Source: JAUXFS01 sp050329575
GTDB taxonomy: Bacteria; Pseudomonadota; Alphaproteobacteria; Rhodospirillales; Defluviicoccaceae
DNA: 24,867 nucleotides
Assembly: GCA_050329575.1 (NCBI GenBank)
Contig: JBHJOP010000004.1
Coordinates: forward strand, 1 to 24,867
Direction of reading: 5' to 3'
Shown: positions 16,409-24,333 of the stretch, piece by piece
Numbering within the stretch: the first letter of the stretch is position 1
How the letters are laid out: each line of letters begins with the position of its first letter
The notes under the pieces: model-generated
Told to the model about the DNA's origin: nothing
Database searches by the model: none
What the model saw: only the letters and a program-made list of their open reading frames with translations
Translations under genes and position numbers: made by a program

Positions 16409-16436
16409 ATGGTAGCTGATGACCGAGTTCCGTCAA
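16409..16436 (-). promoter_or_regulatory. Candidate sigma-70 promoter for parC
   Basis: Read on the minus strand, TTGACG (16431-16436) and TACCAT (16409-16414) are separated by 16 bases and end about 40 bases before the parC ATG. The -35 box overlaps the recO stop codon. The first hexamer matches the consensus at five of six positions, the second at four. Confidence 0.5.
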
Positions 16437-17212
16437 GGTTTCGTTGTATGGTCGGGCGGTTCGGTCCCCGGCTCCGCGTCGCGACCGCCCGCCCGGCGGG
16501 CGAGCTTCTCGGCCAGCCGATGCCGCGCCGCCGGAAGCGGCCGGTTGCCGGACGCGTAGAGGTGGCGCTCCAGGAAGTGGCCGGTCAGCACCAGCCCCTG
16601 GGCCACCTCCTCGGCGGAGCCGGCGCCGCCCGCGGCGAGCAGAAACGGCGGCAGCACCAACAGGCGCGCGCGATAGGGTTCCGCCGCCCTGCGGCAGACC
16701 GCCCGCCCCGTCCGCGGCGAGACGAACGCCAGTCCGTCGCGGCCGCCGGTGACCGCGCAGCGGTCGAGATCGAGGCCGAAGCCGAGTTCGCCCAGGAGAC
16801 CCAGCTCCCATTTCACGTAGGCCGACGGCCACGCCTCGCTGGCGGTCATCGCCGCCAACAGCGCGACCAGACCGTCGAACACGCGCGGATGCGGCTCGCG
16901 CTCGGGCAACGCCGTCTCGCCGAGGGCGCTGGCGGCCGCCAGCGCGGCCAGCCGGTCGCCGTCGGCCATCACCTCGGCCGCGACCGCCTGGATCAGCTCG
17001 CAGCCGAAGCCGCCGAGATGCTCGGACAGTCGCGCTCGCCAGGTCGCCCGCACGAGGTTGCCGGGCTGCAGCACGCCCCGCAGCCGCTTTCCGGTCGCGC
17101 CGCGGACCAGCCCCGCGTGCCGGCCGTGATCGCGGGTCAGCATCGAGACGACGGCCGATGCCTCGCCATGGCCGCGAACCGCCAGCACGACACCGTCGTC
17201 AGACCATTCCAT
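16433..17212 (-). CDS. recO: DNA repair protein RecO
   Basis: RecO works with RecR and RecF to load RecA onto SSB-coated single-stranded DNA. The 259 residues have the N-terminal OB-fold start (MEWSDDGVVLAVRGHGE, then VSMLTRDHGRHAGLVRGA), the helical middle (VKWELGLLGELGFGLDL), and a C-terminal region with FVSPRTGRAV and LTGHFLERHLY. These are typical of alphaproteobacterial RecO, where the zinc-finger cysteines of other RecO proteins are mostly missing. The ATG start is conserved in character. The C-terminal tail (from about 235) is rich in Arg, Gly and Pro. parC follows after 64 bases. Confidence 0.92.
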   Translation of the reverse strand: MEWSDDGVVLAVRGHGEASAVVSMLTRDHGRHAGLVRGATGKRLRGVLQPGNLVRATWRARLSEHLGGFGCELIQAVAAEVMADGDRLAALAAASALGETALPEREPHPRVFDGLVALLAAMTASEAWPSAYVKWELGLLGELGFGLDLDRCAVTGGRDGLAFVSPRTGRAVCRRAAEPYRARLLVLPPFLLAAGGAGSAEEVAQGLVLTGHFLERHLYASGNRPLPAARHRLAEKLARRAGGRDAEPGTEPPDHTTKP

Positions 17213-17353
17213 GTCGCCCGTCAGTCCCCGGGGCGATGCGAGGGCGGAGACCGGACGTCGCCCAAGAATCGATCAAACGAGGACGAAGAAGGCACGCCGG
17301 TCTGCGGACGACCGGCAGGCCCGACCGGGCGACCGCGGTCCGCCGCGGGCGGG

Positions 17354-17398
17354 GACGCGGGAAGCCTGGACGCGGGAAGCTTGGACGCGGGAGGCGGG
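17354..17398. repeat. Three tandem 15-base units upstream of the orphan gene
   Basis: The units are GACGCGGGAAGCCTG, GACGCGGGAAGCTTG and GACGCGGGAGGCGGG: the first two differ at one base and the third has more changes. They are not similar in sequence to the 15-base unit in the acylase gene. They lie about 110 bases before the orphan start. Confidence 0.85.
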
Positions 17399-17448
17399 AA
17401 CGAGACCGACATGGCGGCGGTTGGCCTATTCGTTGCAAAATGGTTGTG

Positions 17449-17457
17449 TGCTACAGT
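17449..17457 (+). promoter_or_regulatory. Extended -10 promoter candidate for the orphan gene
   Basis: TGCTACAGT is a TG-N plus -10 type element (TACAGT) in an unusually AT-rich patch, about 50 bases before the orphan ATG. The -35 position (TTCGTT at 17429) is poor, which an extended -10 can tolerate. Confidence 0.35.
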
Positions 17458-17507
17458 GCCGCCGCGGTGCGCAACCCGCGCTCGGGCATGTTGTCGTTTC
17501 GGGGAAT

Positions 17508-17741
17508 ATGGCCTTGGGTACCCATGAAATTCTGATCACCGAACCCCACCCCTGCCGCCGGGGCTTCTTCCGCCGCCTCTACGCCCGCGTCGAGGTCACC
17601 CACACCGGCGACTATTGGATATGGCGGCAGATCGACGAAAACGGAATCGCTTTGACGGATGCGGAGAAGGCCTTCCCGACGGAAGACGCCGCCCTCAGCG
17701 ACGCCGTCCAGCAATTGAACGGCGTCGCCGTCGCGGTGTAG
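17508..17741 (+). CDS. Small hypothetical protein of 77 residues
   Basis: I do not recognise this protein with certainty. It is 77 residues starting MALGTHEILITEPHPCRRGF. It has a basic patch (CRRGFFRRLYARV), a strand-turn-strand pattern (VEVTHTGDYWIWRQIDENG, then IALTDAEKAF) and a C-terminal helix (EDAALSDAVQQL). The strand, Asn-Gly turn, strand and Ala-rich helix order loosely recalls small DUF1508/YegP-like domains, but that is a guess. No signal peptide or membrane segment is visible, so it should be cytoplasmic. GGGGA lies only 2 bases before the ATG, which is too close for a good ribosome binding site. It is the only plus-strand gene in the minus-strand recO-to-era block and ends 10 bases from the era stop. 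The protein-like composition, in contrast to the Arg/Pro-rich shadow frames, argues that it is real. Confidence 0.65.
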   Translation: MALGTHEILITEPHPCRRGFFRRLYARVEVTHTGDYWIWRQIDENGIALTDAEKAFPTEDAALSDAVQQLNGVAVAV

Positions 17742-17751
17742 CCGTCGCTGG

Positions 17752-18684
17752 TCACGCGTCGAAGTCGAGCCCGAGATCGCGATAGCGTTCGGGGTCGTCT
17801 TTCCAGTTCTGCCGCACCTTGACGAACAGGAACAGATGGACGCGCCGCCCGAGGTGTCGCTCCAGTTCGGTGCGGGCGGCCTCGCCGATGCGCTTGATGC
17901 GGCTGCCGTTCCTGCCGACCACGATCGCCTTGTGCCCGGGCCGCTCGACGTAGATGACCTGATCGATCCGAACGCCGCCGTCGCGCAGTTCGGTCCAGCT
18001 CTCCGTGGCGACGGCGGACGCGTAGGGCAGCTCCTGCTGGAGCTGAAGAAAGATCTTCTCGCGGGTGATTTCGGCCGCGAACAGCCGGTTCGGCAGGTCC
18101 GAGACCTGGTCGGCCGGATAGAGCCAGGGTCCCGGCGGCAACCGCGCCGCCAGGCAGGACAACAGGTCGTCGACGCCGTCGCCGGTCTCGGCGCAGACCA
18201 TGAACGTCTGCGAAAACGTCCCCTGCCCCGCCAATTGCGCCGCCACCACCAACAGGCGCGGCTTCTCCACCAGATCGATCTTGTTGAGGACGAGGATCGC
18301 GGTTCGTCGCAACGAGGCGAGCCGCCGGACGATGGCGAGGGTCTCGGTGTCGGCCCCCCGCTTGGCATCCACCACCAGCAGGATCTCGTCGCCGTCGGTC
18401 GCGCCCCGCCACGCCGCCGCCACCATCGCCCGATCCAGACGCCGCTGCGGCGCGAAGATACCGGGCGTGTCGATCAGCACCACCTGCGTCCGGCCGGCGA
18501 TGACGATCCCCAGCAGCCGCGACCGGGTGGTCTGCACCTTCGGCGACACGATCGCGACCTTGGCGCCGACCAACCGGTTGACGAGGGTGGACTTGCCGAC
18601 GTTCGGGCTGCCGACGACGGCGACGAAGCCGCAGCGGGTGTCGCCGGCGCCAGCCGGGGGCGTCAGCGGTCCCGGTGCGGACAC
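17752..18684 (-). CDS. era: GTPase Era
   Basis: Era is an essential GTPase that binds the 3' end of 16S rRNA and assists 30S subunit maturation. The 310 residues show G1 GSPNVGKS at 25-32, G3 DTPG at 72-75, G4 NKID at 134-137, and a C-terminal KH RNA-binding domain with VVGRNGSRIKRIGE near 256-269. The GTG start at 18684 overlaps the end of rnc by 22 bases and gives the expected short lead before CGFVAVVG. A longer frame upstream only runs antiparallel-like through rnc. The rnc-era order with overlap is a classic arrangement and suggests coupled translation. Confidence 0.93.
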   Translation of the reverse strand: MSAPGPLTPPAGAGDTRCGFVAVVGSPNVGKSTLVNRLVGAKVAIVSPKVQTTRSRLLGIVIAGRTQVVLIDTPGIFAPQRRLDRAMVAAAWRGATDGDEILLVVDAKRGADTETLAIVRRLASLRRTAILVLNKIDLVEKPRLLVVAAQLAGQGTFSQTFMVCAETGDGVDDLLSCLAARLPPGPWLYPADQVSDLPNRLFAAEITREKIFLQLQQELPYASAVATESWTELRDGGVRIDQVIYVERPGHKAIVVGRNGSRIKRIGEAARTELERHLGRRVHLFLFVKVRQNWKDDPERYRDLGLDFDA

Positions 18685-19400
18685 CCGTCGCTCCGCGCCT
18701 CGACGAGAGCGATGGCCGCTTCGGCCGCCGCCTGCTCCGCGCTCCGCTTCGACGGACCGACGCCGATCACCGGGGGAATCCCCTCGACGGTGACCTCGAC
18801 CGAGAACATCGGAGCATGCGCCGGCCCTTCCCGCGCCGCCTCGCGGTAGCAGGGCAGGGCCGACCCGCGTCCTTGCGCCCATTCCTGAAGCCGTGTCTTG
18901 GCATCCTGCGGCGGTGCCGCCTCCTCGTCGACGAGCGTCTGCCAGTGGCGGCGCACGAACGCCGCCGCCGCCGGCAGCCCGCCGTCGAGATAGAGGGCCC
19001 CGATCACCGCCTCGCACGCGTCCGCCAGCGGGCCGGGGCTGCCGCGGCCGCCGGCCTCGTCCTCGCCGCGGGACAGGCGAAGGACGTCGCCGACCCCGAT
19101 CCCGGCGGCGACCCGCGTCAGGGCTTCGCGGCGCACCAGAACGGCGTAGCGGCGCGCCAGCGCACCCTCGCTCTCACCGGCGAACTGCTCGAACAACAGA
19201 TGGGCGATCACCAGCCCCAGGACCCGGTCACCCAGGAATTCGAGCCGCTCGTTGCACGCGGCACGATCTGCGCCGGCGCCGGCCATGCTCGCATGGGTCA
19301 ACGCCTGCACGAGCAGCCGGGGATCGGCGAATCGGTGGCCGAGCCGCGCCTGGAAGTCGTCCAGGTCGCCTGCCTCCGGATCCCGTTCGCCGGCGATCAA
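18663..19400 (-). CDS. rnc: Ribonuclease III
   Basis: RNase III cleaves double-stranded RNA in rRNA precursor processing and mRNA turnover. With the chosen start it has 245 residues. The signature NERLEFLGD spans 50-58, giving metal-binding E54 and D58. DACEAVIGALYLDGG supplies D127 and E130. A double-stranded RNA-binding domain follows from about DAKTRLQEWAQGRG to the C-terminus. I chose TTG at 19400, which overlaps the lepB stop as TTGA and is preceded by AAGGGG at a good distance. An ATG at 19445 would add 15 residues and overlap lepB by 49 bases without a clear ribosome binding site. Part of pdxJ-acpS-lepB-rnc-era. Confidence 0.92.
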   Translation of the reverse strand: MIAGERDPEAGDLDDFQARLGHRFADPRLLVQALTHASMAGAGADRAACNERLEFLGDRVLGLVIAHLLFEQFAGESEGALARRYAVLVRREALTRVAAGIGVGDVLRLSRGEDEAGGRGSPGPLADACEAVIGALYLDGGLPAAAAFVRRHWQTLVDEEAAPPQDAKTRLQEWAQGRGSALPCYREAAREGPAHAPMFSVEVTVEGIPPVIGVGPSKRSAEQAAAEAAIALVEARSDGCPHRDR

Positions 19401-20131
19401 TGGATCCCCTTGAAGAGGCGCTCGAAGCGCAGCGACCGGGGCCACTGCCAGATCTTCCAGGCGGCGCCGTCGACCGAGAAGAAGATGAACTCCGCGCGGC
19501 CGACCAGATTCTCCAACGGAATGTAGCCGACGTCGCGCAGGAAACGGCTGTCGCGCGAGCTGTCGCGGTTGTCTCCCATGGCGAAGTAGTGCCCGGGCGG
19601 GACGGTGTAGACATCGGTGTTGTCGACCGCCTCGTGATCGCTGATCTCGAGAATGAAGTGCTGCCTGCCGTTGGGCAGCGTCTCCAGGTACCGTCGGTAG
19701 CGGCGAGCGTTGCCGTAGCCGTCCGACATCGCGAAATCGCCCTGCAGCTCCCGCTGCGCCGGCTCGCCGTTGATGTGGAGGATGCCCTCGATCACCTGCA
19801 CGCGATCGCCCGGAAGGCCGACGATGCGCTTGATGTAGTCGGTCTTGTCGTCGGTCGGCAGCTTGAACACGACGACGTCTCCCCGCTCCGGTTCGGTGAC
19901 CAGCAGACGTCCGACGATCAGCGGCAGGCTGAGCGGCAGCGAATGCCGGCTGTAGCCGTAGGAGAACTTCGAGACGAACAGGTAGTCGCCGATCAGCAGC
20001 GTCGGAACCATCGATCCCGAGGGGATGCTGAACGGTTCATAGGCGAAGGTCCTCACGGCGAGGGCGATGAGCGCCGCATAGACGACCGTTTTGACGAGTT
20101 CCTTGAACCCGCCCGATTTCGACTGAGCCAT
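19397..20131 (-). CDS. lepB: Signal peptidase I
   Basis: LepB cleaves Sec and Tat signal peptides at the outer face of the inner membrane. The 244 residues start with one membrane anchor (about 12-30: VKTVVYAALIALAVRTFA). The catalytic Ser40 is in PSGSMVPTLLIGDY, and the general-base Lys101 in DYIKRIVGLPGD. The later GHYFAMGDNRDSSRDSR box is the conserved C-terminal signature. The ATG at 20131 (MAQSKSGGFKELVK) gives the standard alphaproteobacterial N-terminus; an upstream ATG would add 27 low-complexity residues. A 96-base gap to acpS upstream holds no other gene. Confidence 0.95.
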   Translation of the reverse strand: MAQSKSGGFKELVKTVVYAALIALAVRTFAYEPFSIPSGSMVPTLLIGDYLFVSKFSYGYSRHSLPLSLPLIVGRLLVTEPERGDVVVFKLPTDDKTDYIKRIVGLPGDRVQVIEGILHINGEPAQRELQGDFAMSDGYGNARRYRRYLETLPNGRQHFILEISDHEAVDNTDVYTVPPGHYFAMGDNRDSSRDSRFLRDVGYIPLENLVGRAEFIFFSVDGAAWKIWQWPRSLRFERLFKGIH

Positions 20132-20227
20132 TCCGATAGCAGCCTGTTCGCCTGATGCCGCGGCAGCGACCAAGGGGGAAGACGCGAGGGTCGACGACCG
20201 CGATGAAGCCAAAGCCGGCCACCGCTG

Positions 20228-20656
20228 TCAAGTCACGACCCGTTCCGGAGCGCGGTCGATCCGCGGCACCGCCGAGATCACCACCATGGCGTGCGCGAAC
20301 GGATACTCGTCGGTCAGCGACACCTCGACCGCCGCCGCCATCCCCTGCGGCGTCACCTCGTCGAGCCGCCGCCGCGCCCCGCCAGACAGCGTCAGGACGG
20401 GCTTCCCCGACGGCAGGTTGTCGACCTGGATGTCGACCCAGAACACCCCGCGGCGGAAGCCGGTCCCGAGCGCCTTGGCACAGGCCTCCTTGGCGGCATA
20501 GCGGAGCGCGTATCGCGCGGACCGGTTGATCCGTCCCTCGCATCGGCGGCGCTCTCCGTCGCTGAACACGCGGGCGCAGAAGCGCTCGCCGAACCGCTCC
20601 AGGGTCCGTTCGATGCGGCGGATGTCCAACAGATCGGTGCCGATGCCGATGATCAC
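20228..20656 (-). CDS. acpS: Holo-[acyl-carrier-protein] synthase
   Basis: AcpS transfers 4'-phosphopantetheine from CoA to a serine of acyl carrier protein, activating it for fatty acid synthesis. The 142 residues begin IIGIGTDLLDIRRIE, with metal-binding Asp8. Glu57 is in RYAAKEACAKALG, the second family signature. The C-terminal SLTDEYPFAHAMVVI is also typical. The start is GTG, 6 bases after the pdxJ stop. The pair pdxJ-acpS is conserved in many proteobacteria and appears coupled here. Confidence 0.95.
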   Translation of the reverse strand: MIIGIGTDLLDIRRIERTLERFGERFCARVFSDGERRRCEGRINRSARYALRYAAKEACAKALGTGFRRGVFWVDIQVDNLPSGKPVLTLSGGARRRLDEVTPQGMAAAVEVSLTDEYPFAHAMVVISAVPRIDRAPERVVT

Positions 20657-20662
20657 CGCTCG

Positions 20663-21436
20663 TCACGCCGTCGGCTGGTCCGCGGCGCCGCGGCGCGCCT
20701 CGTCCATCAGCGCCCGCATCCGCTGCACGCTGCGCTCGATCCCGCAGAAGATCGCCTCGCCGACGAGGAAATGGCCGATGTTGAGTTCCACGATGGCGGC
20801 GATCGCGGCGATCGCGGCGACGTTGTCGAAGGTGAGACCGTGTCCGGCATGGCACTCGACGCCGATCGACCGCGCGTAGCGTGCGGCTTCGACGATGCGC
20901 GCCAGCTCCCGTCGCCGCGCCTCGCCCTGCGCCTGGCAATAGGCGCCGGTGTGCAGCTCCACGACCGGCGCGCCGACGCTGCGGGCGGCATCCACCTGCG
21001 CGGGGGAGGGCTCGACGAACAGCGACACCCGGATGCCGGCGTCGGCGAGGGCGCGAACGACGGGAACGAGGTGGTCGCGGCCGGCGATCGCGTCGAGACC
21101 GCCCTCGGTGGTTCGCTCCTCGCGCTTCTCGGGGACGATGCACGCCGCATGCGGCCGGTGGCGGAGGGCGATGCCGAGCATCTCCGACGTCGCCGCCATC
21201 TCCAGGTTAAGGGGCACCGACAGCTCGCGGCGCAGCGACTCGATGTCGGCATCCGAGATATGCCTGCGGTCCTCGCGGAGATGGGCGGTGATGCCGTCGG
21301 CGCCCGCCCCCACCGCGAGTCTGGCCGCGCGCACCGGATCGGGGTGAGCGCCCCCGCGGGCGTTGCGGATGGTGGCGACGTGATCGATGTTGACGCCGAG
21401 GCGAAGTCCGGGCGGCATGGGAAGTCCGGGCGGCAT
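20663..21436 (-). CDS. pdxJ: Pyridoxine 5'-phosphate synthase
   Basis: PdxJ condenses 1-deoxyxylulose 5-phosphate with 3-amino-2-oxopropyl phosphate to pyridoxine 5'-phosphate, the closing step of the DXP-dependent vitamin B6 route. The 257 residues carry VNIDHVATIRNARG near the N-terminus, AHLREDRRHI at 51-60, NLEMA around 78-82 (Glu79), FVEPSPAQ in the middle, and ECHAGHGL towards the C-terminus, all family signatures. The start is duplicated: an 18-base tandem repeat gives two ATGs, at 21436 and 21418, each beginning MPPGL. The first has AGAGG 10 bases upstream and is preferred. The second lacks a ribosome binding site but would also give a complete enzyme. Confidence 0.95.
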   Translation of the reverse strand: MPPGLPMPPGLRLGVNIDHVATIRNARGGAHPDPVRAARLAVGAGADGITAHLREDRRHISDADIESLRRELSVPLNLEMAATSEMLGIALRHRPHAACIVPEKREERTTEGGLDAIAGRDHLVPVVRALADAGIRVSLFVEPSPAQVDAARSVGAPVVELHTGAYCQAQGEARRRELARIVEAARYARSIGVECHAGHGLTFDNVAAIAAIAAIVELNIGHFLVGEAIFCGIERSVQRMRALMDEARRGAADQPTA

Positions 21437-21438
21437 GG
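21403..21438 (-). repeat. Perfect 18-base tandem duplication spanning the pdxJ start
   Basis: Bases 21403-21420 and 21421-21438 are identical. Each copy contains an ATG in the same frame, so the protein starts MPPGLP-MPPGLR. The identity of the copies suggests a recent duplication. Confidence 0.95.
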
Positions 21439-21500
21439 TCAGTCGGCCTCTGCCAGTGGTCGGGAACGGATCGGCGCAGCCGCCGCCGACCGTGGCGCGG

Positions 21501-21528
21501 CGCGCCGGCTCGTCGCCTCGCCGGCGCG
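21501..21528 (-). terminator. Hairpin between rsh and pdxJ
   Basis: A perfect 9-bp stem (CGCGCCGGC with GCCGGCGCG) and a 10-base loop lie about 35 bases past the rsh stop, in the 126-base gap before pdxJ. It could terminate or attenuate transcription from rpoZ-rsh. There is no T tract. Confidence 0.4.
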
Positions 21529-21562
21529 ACGGTCGAACGGATGACGACGGCCCAATCCGCGC

Positions 21563-23713
21563 CTACCCGCGGGCGCGATCGGCTGCGTTCACCACCGGCG
21601 TCGCCCTCAGGGCGGCGATGATGTCGGTCAGATGCCGGAGGTCGCGAACCTCGACGTCGATGAGCATCTCGAAGAACTGCGGCGCACGACTGGTGATCTT
21701 GAGATTCGAGATGTTGCCATGGTTCTTGGCGATCACGGTGGTCAGGGTGCCGAGGCTCCCCAGCTGGTTGACCACCGTCAGTTCCACCCGGCCGACGTGG
21801 ACCCCCGGCGAGTCGCTGTCGTCGTCCCAGGACACGTCGATCCACCGCTCGGGCGTATCGGCGTAGGCCTTCAGCGCCTCGCAGTCGATGGTGTGAATCG
21901 TCACCCCCTTGCCGGTCGCGACGACACCGACGATGCGATCGCCGGGCAGCGGGTGGCAGCATGGGGCGAAGTGCAACGCCATGCCGTCGATCAGCCCCTT
22001 GATCGGCATCGCCGCGCCCTTGGGCTTGGCTCGCCTCGATCGTGCCCGGGCCAGCGGCACCACCTTCTCGTAGAAACGCATCTTCTTCCGGGTGCCCGGC
22101 AGAACGGTCTCGACGACGGTCCGGGCCGGGATGTCTCCGGCGCCGACGGCGGCGCACAGATCGTCGACGTTGCCGAGCTTGAAGTTCTTGTAGACGCTGT
22201 CGATCGCCTTGTCGGAGTACTCGTAGTCCTCCTCCACGAAGGCCTTCTCCAGCATCGACCGTCCGAGCTTGACGTACTGACTGCGCTCCCTGGCGCGCAC
22301 GAACCGGCGGATGCGCGCCCGCGCCTTGCCGGTGACGACGAACCGTTCCCAGGTCGGCGACGGCGTCTGCGCGACCGAGGTGACCACCTCGACCTGGTCG
22401 CCGTTGGTGAGCGGCGTCCGCAGCGGCATCAGCCGGCCGTTGATCTTGGCGCCGACGCAGGTGTCGCCGATCTCGGAATGGACGGCATAGGCGAAGTCGA
22501 CGGGCGTCGCGCCGCGCGGGAGGCTGATGAGGTCCCCCTTGGGCGTGAAGCAGAACACCTCGTCGGAGAACATCTCGAGCTTGGTGTGTTCGAGCAACTC
22601 CTCCGGATCGAGCGGATGCTCGAGGATGTCGAGGAGCTCGCGCAACCAGCGGTACTGCTTGCCGTCGGTGGCCCCGACGCCCTGCTTGTAGTGCCAGTGG
22701 GCGGCGACTCCGAACTCGGCGACCTCGTTCATGTCGCGGGTGCGGATCTGAACCTCGATCCGGTGTTTCTCGGGACCGAGCACGCCCGTGTGCAGGGACC
22801 GGTAGCCGTTGGGCTTCGGCGTCGAGATGTAATCCTTGAAGCGCCCCGGAACCACCGGATAGGCGCTGTGAACGACGCCGAGCGCCCGGTAGCAGTCGTC
22901 GACGGACGCGACGATCACCCTGAACGCCATGATGTCGCACAGCTGTTCCCAGGCCATGTTGGTGTGCTGCATCTTCCGCCAGATCGAGAACGGCGTCTTC
23001 TCGCGGCCGATCACCTCGGCATCGAGGCCGCTGCCGGAGATGGTGGCGCGCAGCTGCTCGACGATCCGCGGGATCAGAACGCCGCCCTCCCTCCGCAGGA
23101 ACTCGAGCCTGGAGACGATCGAGTCGCGGGCCTCGGGGTTGATCTCGGCGAAGGCCAGTTCCTCGAGCTCGTTCTTCATCTCCTGCATGCCGATGCGTTC
23201 GGCCAGCGGAGCGTAGATGTCCATCGTCTCGTGCGCGACGCGGCGGCGTTTCTCGGGGTTCTGGACGTACTTGAGAGTCCGCATGTTGTGCAGCCGGTCG
23301 GCGAGCTTGACGAGCAGGACGCGGATGTCCTGCGCCATCGCCAACACCAACTTGCGGAAGTTCTCCGCCTGCTTGCTGCGCTCGGAGACCCACTCGATGC
23401 GATTGAGCTTGGTCACCCCGTCGACGAGCCGCGCCACCTCCGGACCGAAGTGACCCTCGATCTCCTCCAGCGTCGCGCCGGTGTCTTCGACCGTATCGTG
23501 CAGCAACGCGGTGATGATCGAAGCGGAGTCGAGGCGGTAGTCGGTCAGGATCCCGGCCACCTCCAACGGATGCAGGAAGTACGGATCGCCGGAGTCGCGC
23601 ACCTGCGACCCGTGCGCCTTCATCGCGAACACGTAGCCGCGATTGAGTTGTTCTTCGTCGACGGAGCCGTCGTAGGCCTTAACGCGCTCGACGAGTTCGA
23701 ACTGACGGATCAT
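21563..23713 (-). CDS. rsh: Bifunctional (p)ppGpp synthetase/hydrolase, RelA/SpoT family
   Basis: Rsh makes and degrades the alarmone (p)ppGpp in the stringent response. The 716 residues run in the standard order. The HD hydrolase has all recognisable metal and substrate residues (R39, H48, H72, D73, E76, D77, D139, N143). The synthetase has D260 in CDIMAFRV and E320 in IEVQIRT. A TGS domain spans about 386-446, a helical and zinc-finger-like region follows, and a C-terminal ACT domain begins at about 635. The RFKD motif at 291-294 is the RXKD type found in bifunctional enzymes, unlike the ExDD type of synthetase-only RelA. GGGG lies 6 bases before the ATG. It follows rpoZ after 40 bases. Alphaproteobacteria typically have one such enzyme. 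Confidence 0.95.
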   Translation of the reverse strand: MIRQFELVERVKAYDGSVDEEQLNRGYVFAMKAHGSQVRDSGDPYFLHPLEVAGILTDYRLDSASIITALLHDTVEDTGATLEEIEGHFGPEVARLVDGVTKLNRIEWVSERSKQAENFRKLVLAMAQDIRVLLVKLADRLHNMRTLKYVQNPEKRRRVAHETMDIYAPLAERIGMQEMKNELEELAFAEINPEARDSIVSRLEFLRREGGVLIPRIVEQLRATISGSGLDAEVIGREKTPFSIWRKMQHTNMAWEQLCDIMAFRVIVASVDDCYRALGVVHSAYPVVPGRFKDYISTPKPNGYRSLHTGVLGPEKHRIEVQIRTRDMNEVAEFGVAAHWHYKQGVGATDGKQYRWLRELLDILEHPLDPEELLEHTKLEMFSDEVFCFTPKGDLISLPRGATPVDFAYAVHSEIGDTCVGAKINGRLMPLRTPLTNGDQVEVVTSVAQTPSPTWERFVVTGKARARIRRFVRARERSQYVKLGRSMLEKAFVEEDYEYSDKAIDSVYKNFKLGNVDDLCAAVGAGDIPARTVVETVLPGTRKKMRFYEKVVPLARARSRRAKPKGAAMPIKGLIDGMALHFAPCCHPLPGDRIVGVVATGKGVTIHTIDCEALKAYADTPERWIDVSWDDDSDSPGVHVGRVELTVVNQLGSLGTLTTVIAKNHGNISNLKITSRAPQFFEMLIDVEVRDLRHLTDIIAALRATPVVNAADRARG

Positions 23714-23753
23714 TCCCGTCCCCGCCGATGATCATCGACGCCATGCCGCGCAT

Positions 23754-24224
<471 letters not shown>

Positions 24225-24266
24225 TCACCGACTCCAAAGCCCTTTTCCACCCCGTAGCCCCTTCCA

Positions 24267-24295
24267 GATATATAATTCGCCGGTCCGCGACTCAA
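24267..24295 (-). promoter_or_regulatory. Sigma-70 promoter candidate for rpoZ-rsh
   Basis: On the minus strand TTGAGT (24290-24295) and TATATC (24267-24272) are separated by 17 bases. The AATTATATAT patch stands out in this GC-rich DNA. The predicted transcript would have a leader of about 35 bases before the rpoZ ATG. Confidence 0.6.
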
Positions 24296-24305
24296 GTCCG
24301 ACGAT

Positions 24306-24324
24306 CCGGCCTCCCTGCGGCCGG
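24306..24324 (-). terminator. Hairpin just downstream of folK
   Basis: CCGGCC and GGCCGG form a perfect 6-bp stem with a 7-base loop, starting about 10 bases past the folK stop and ahead of the rpoZ promoter candidate. No T tract follows, so it is a weak terminator candidate. Confidence 0.35.
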
Positions 24325-24333
24325 CGCGCCCGG

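Larger units (their letters stand above)
17213..17507. other. Divergent intergenic region between recO and a small orphan gene
   Basis: This 295-base region separates the divergent recO and the 77-residue orphan. It contains a tandem 15-base repeat (17354-17398) and an AT-richer patch at about 17420-17457 with a promoter candidate for the orphan. I see no RNA gene and no convincing protein in the rest. One frame stays open from 17211 but its product is low-complexity Arg/Pro sequence. Confidence 0.5.

Noticed and set aside
14533..16419. 628-codon plus-strand open frame over parC
   Set aside because: It is antisense to a well-supported parC with all its catalytic motifs, and its composition is that of a shadow frame.
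17211..17741. A 176-residue version of the orphan protein starting at 17211
   Set aside because: The first 99 residues are Arg/Pro-rich low complexity and include the promoter candidate and the tandem repeat. The ATG overlaps the recO start on the other strand. The 77-residue form is favoured, though not proven.
19401..19445. Upstream ATG start for rnc at 19445
   Set aside because: It would overlap lepB by 49 bases and has no clear ribosome binding site, whereas TTG at 19400 is preceded by AAGGGG and overlaps the lepB stop neatly.
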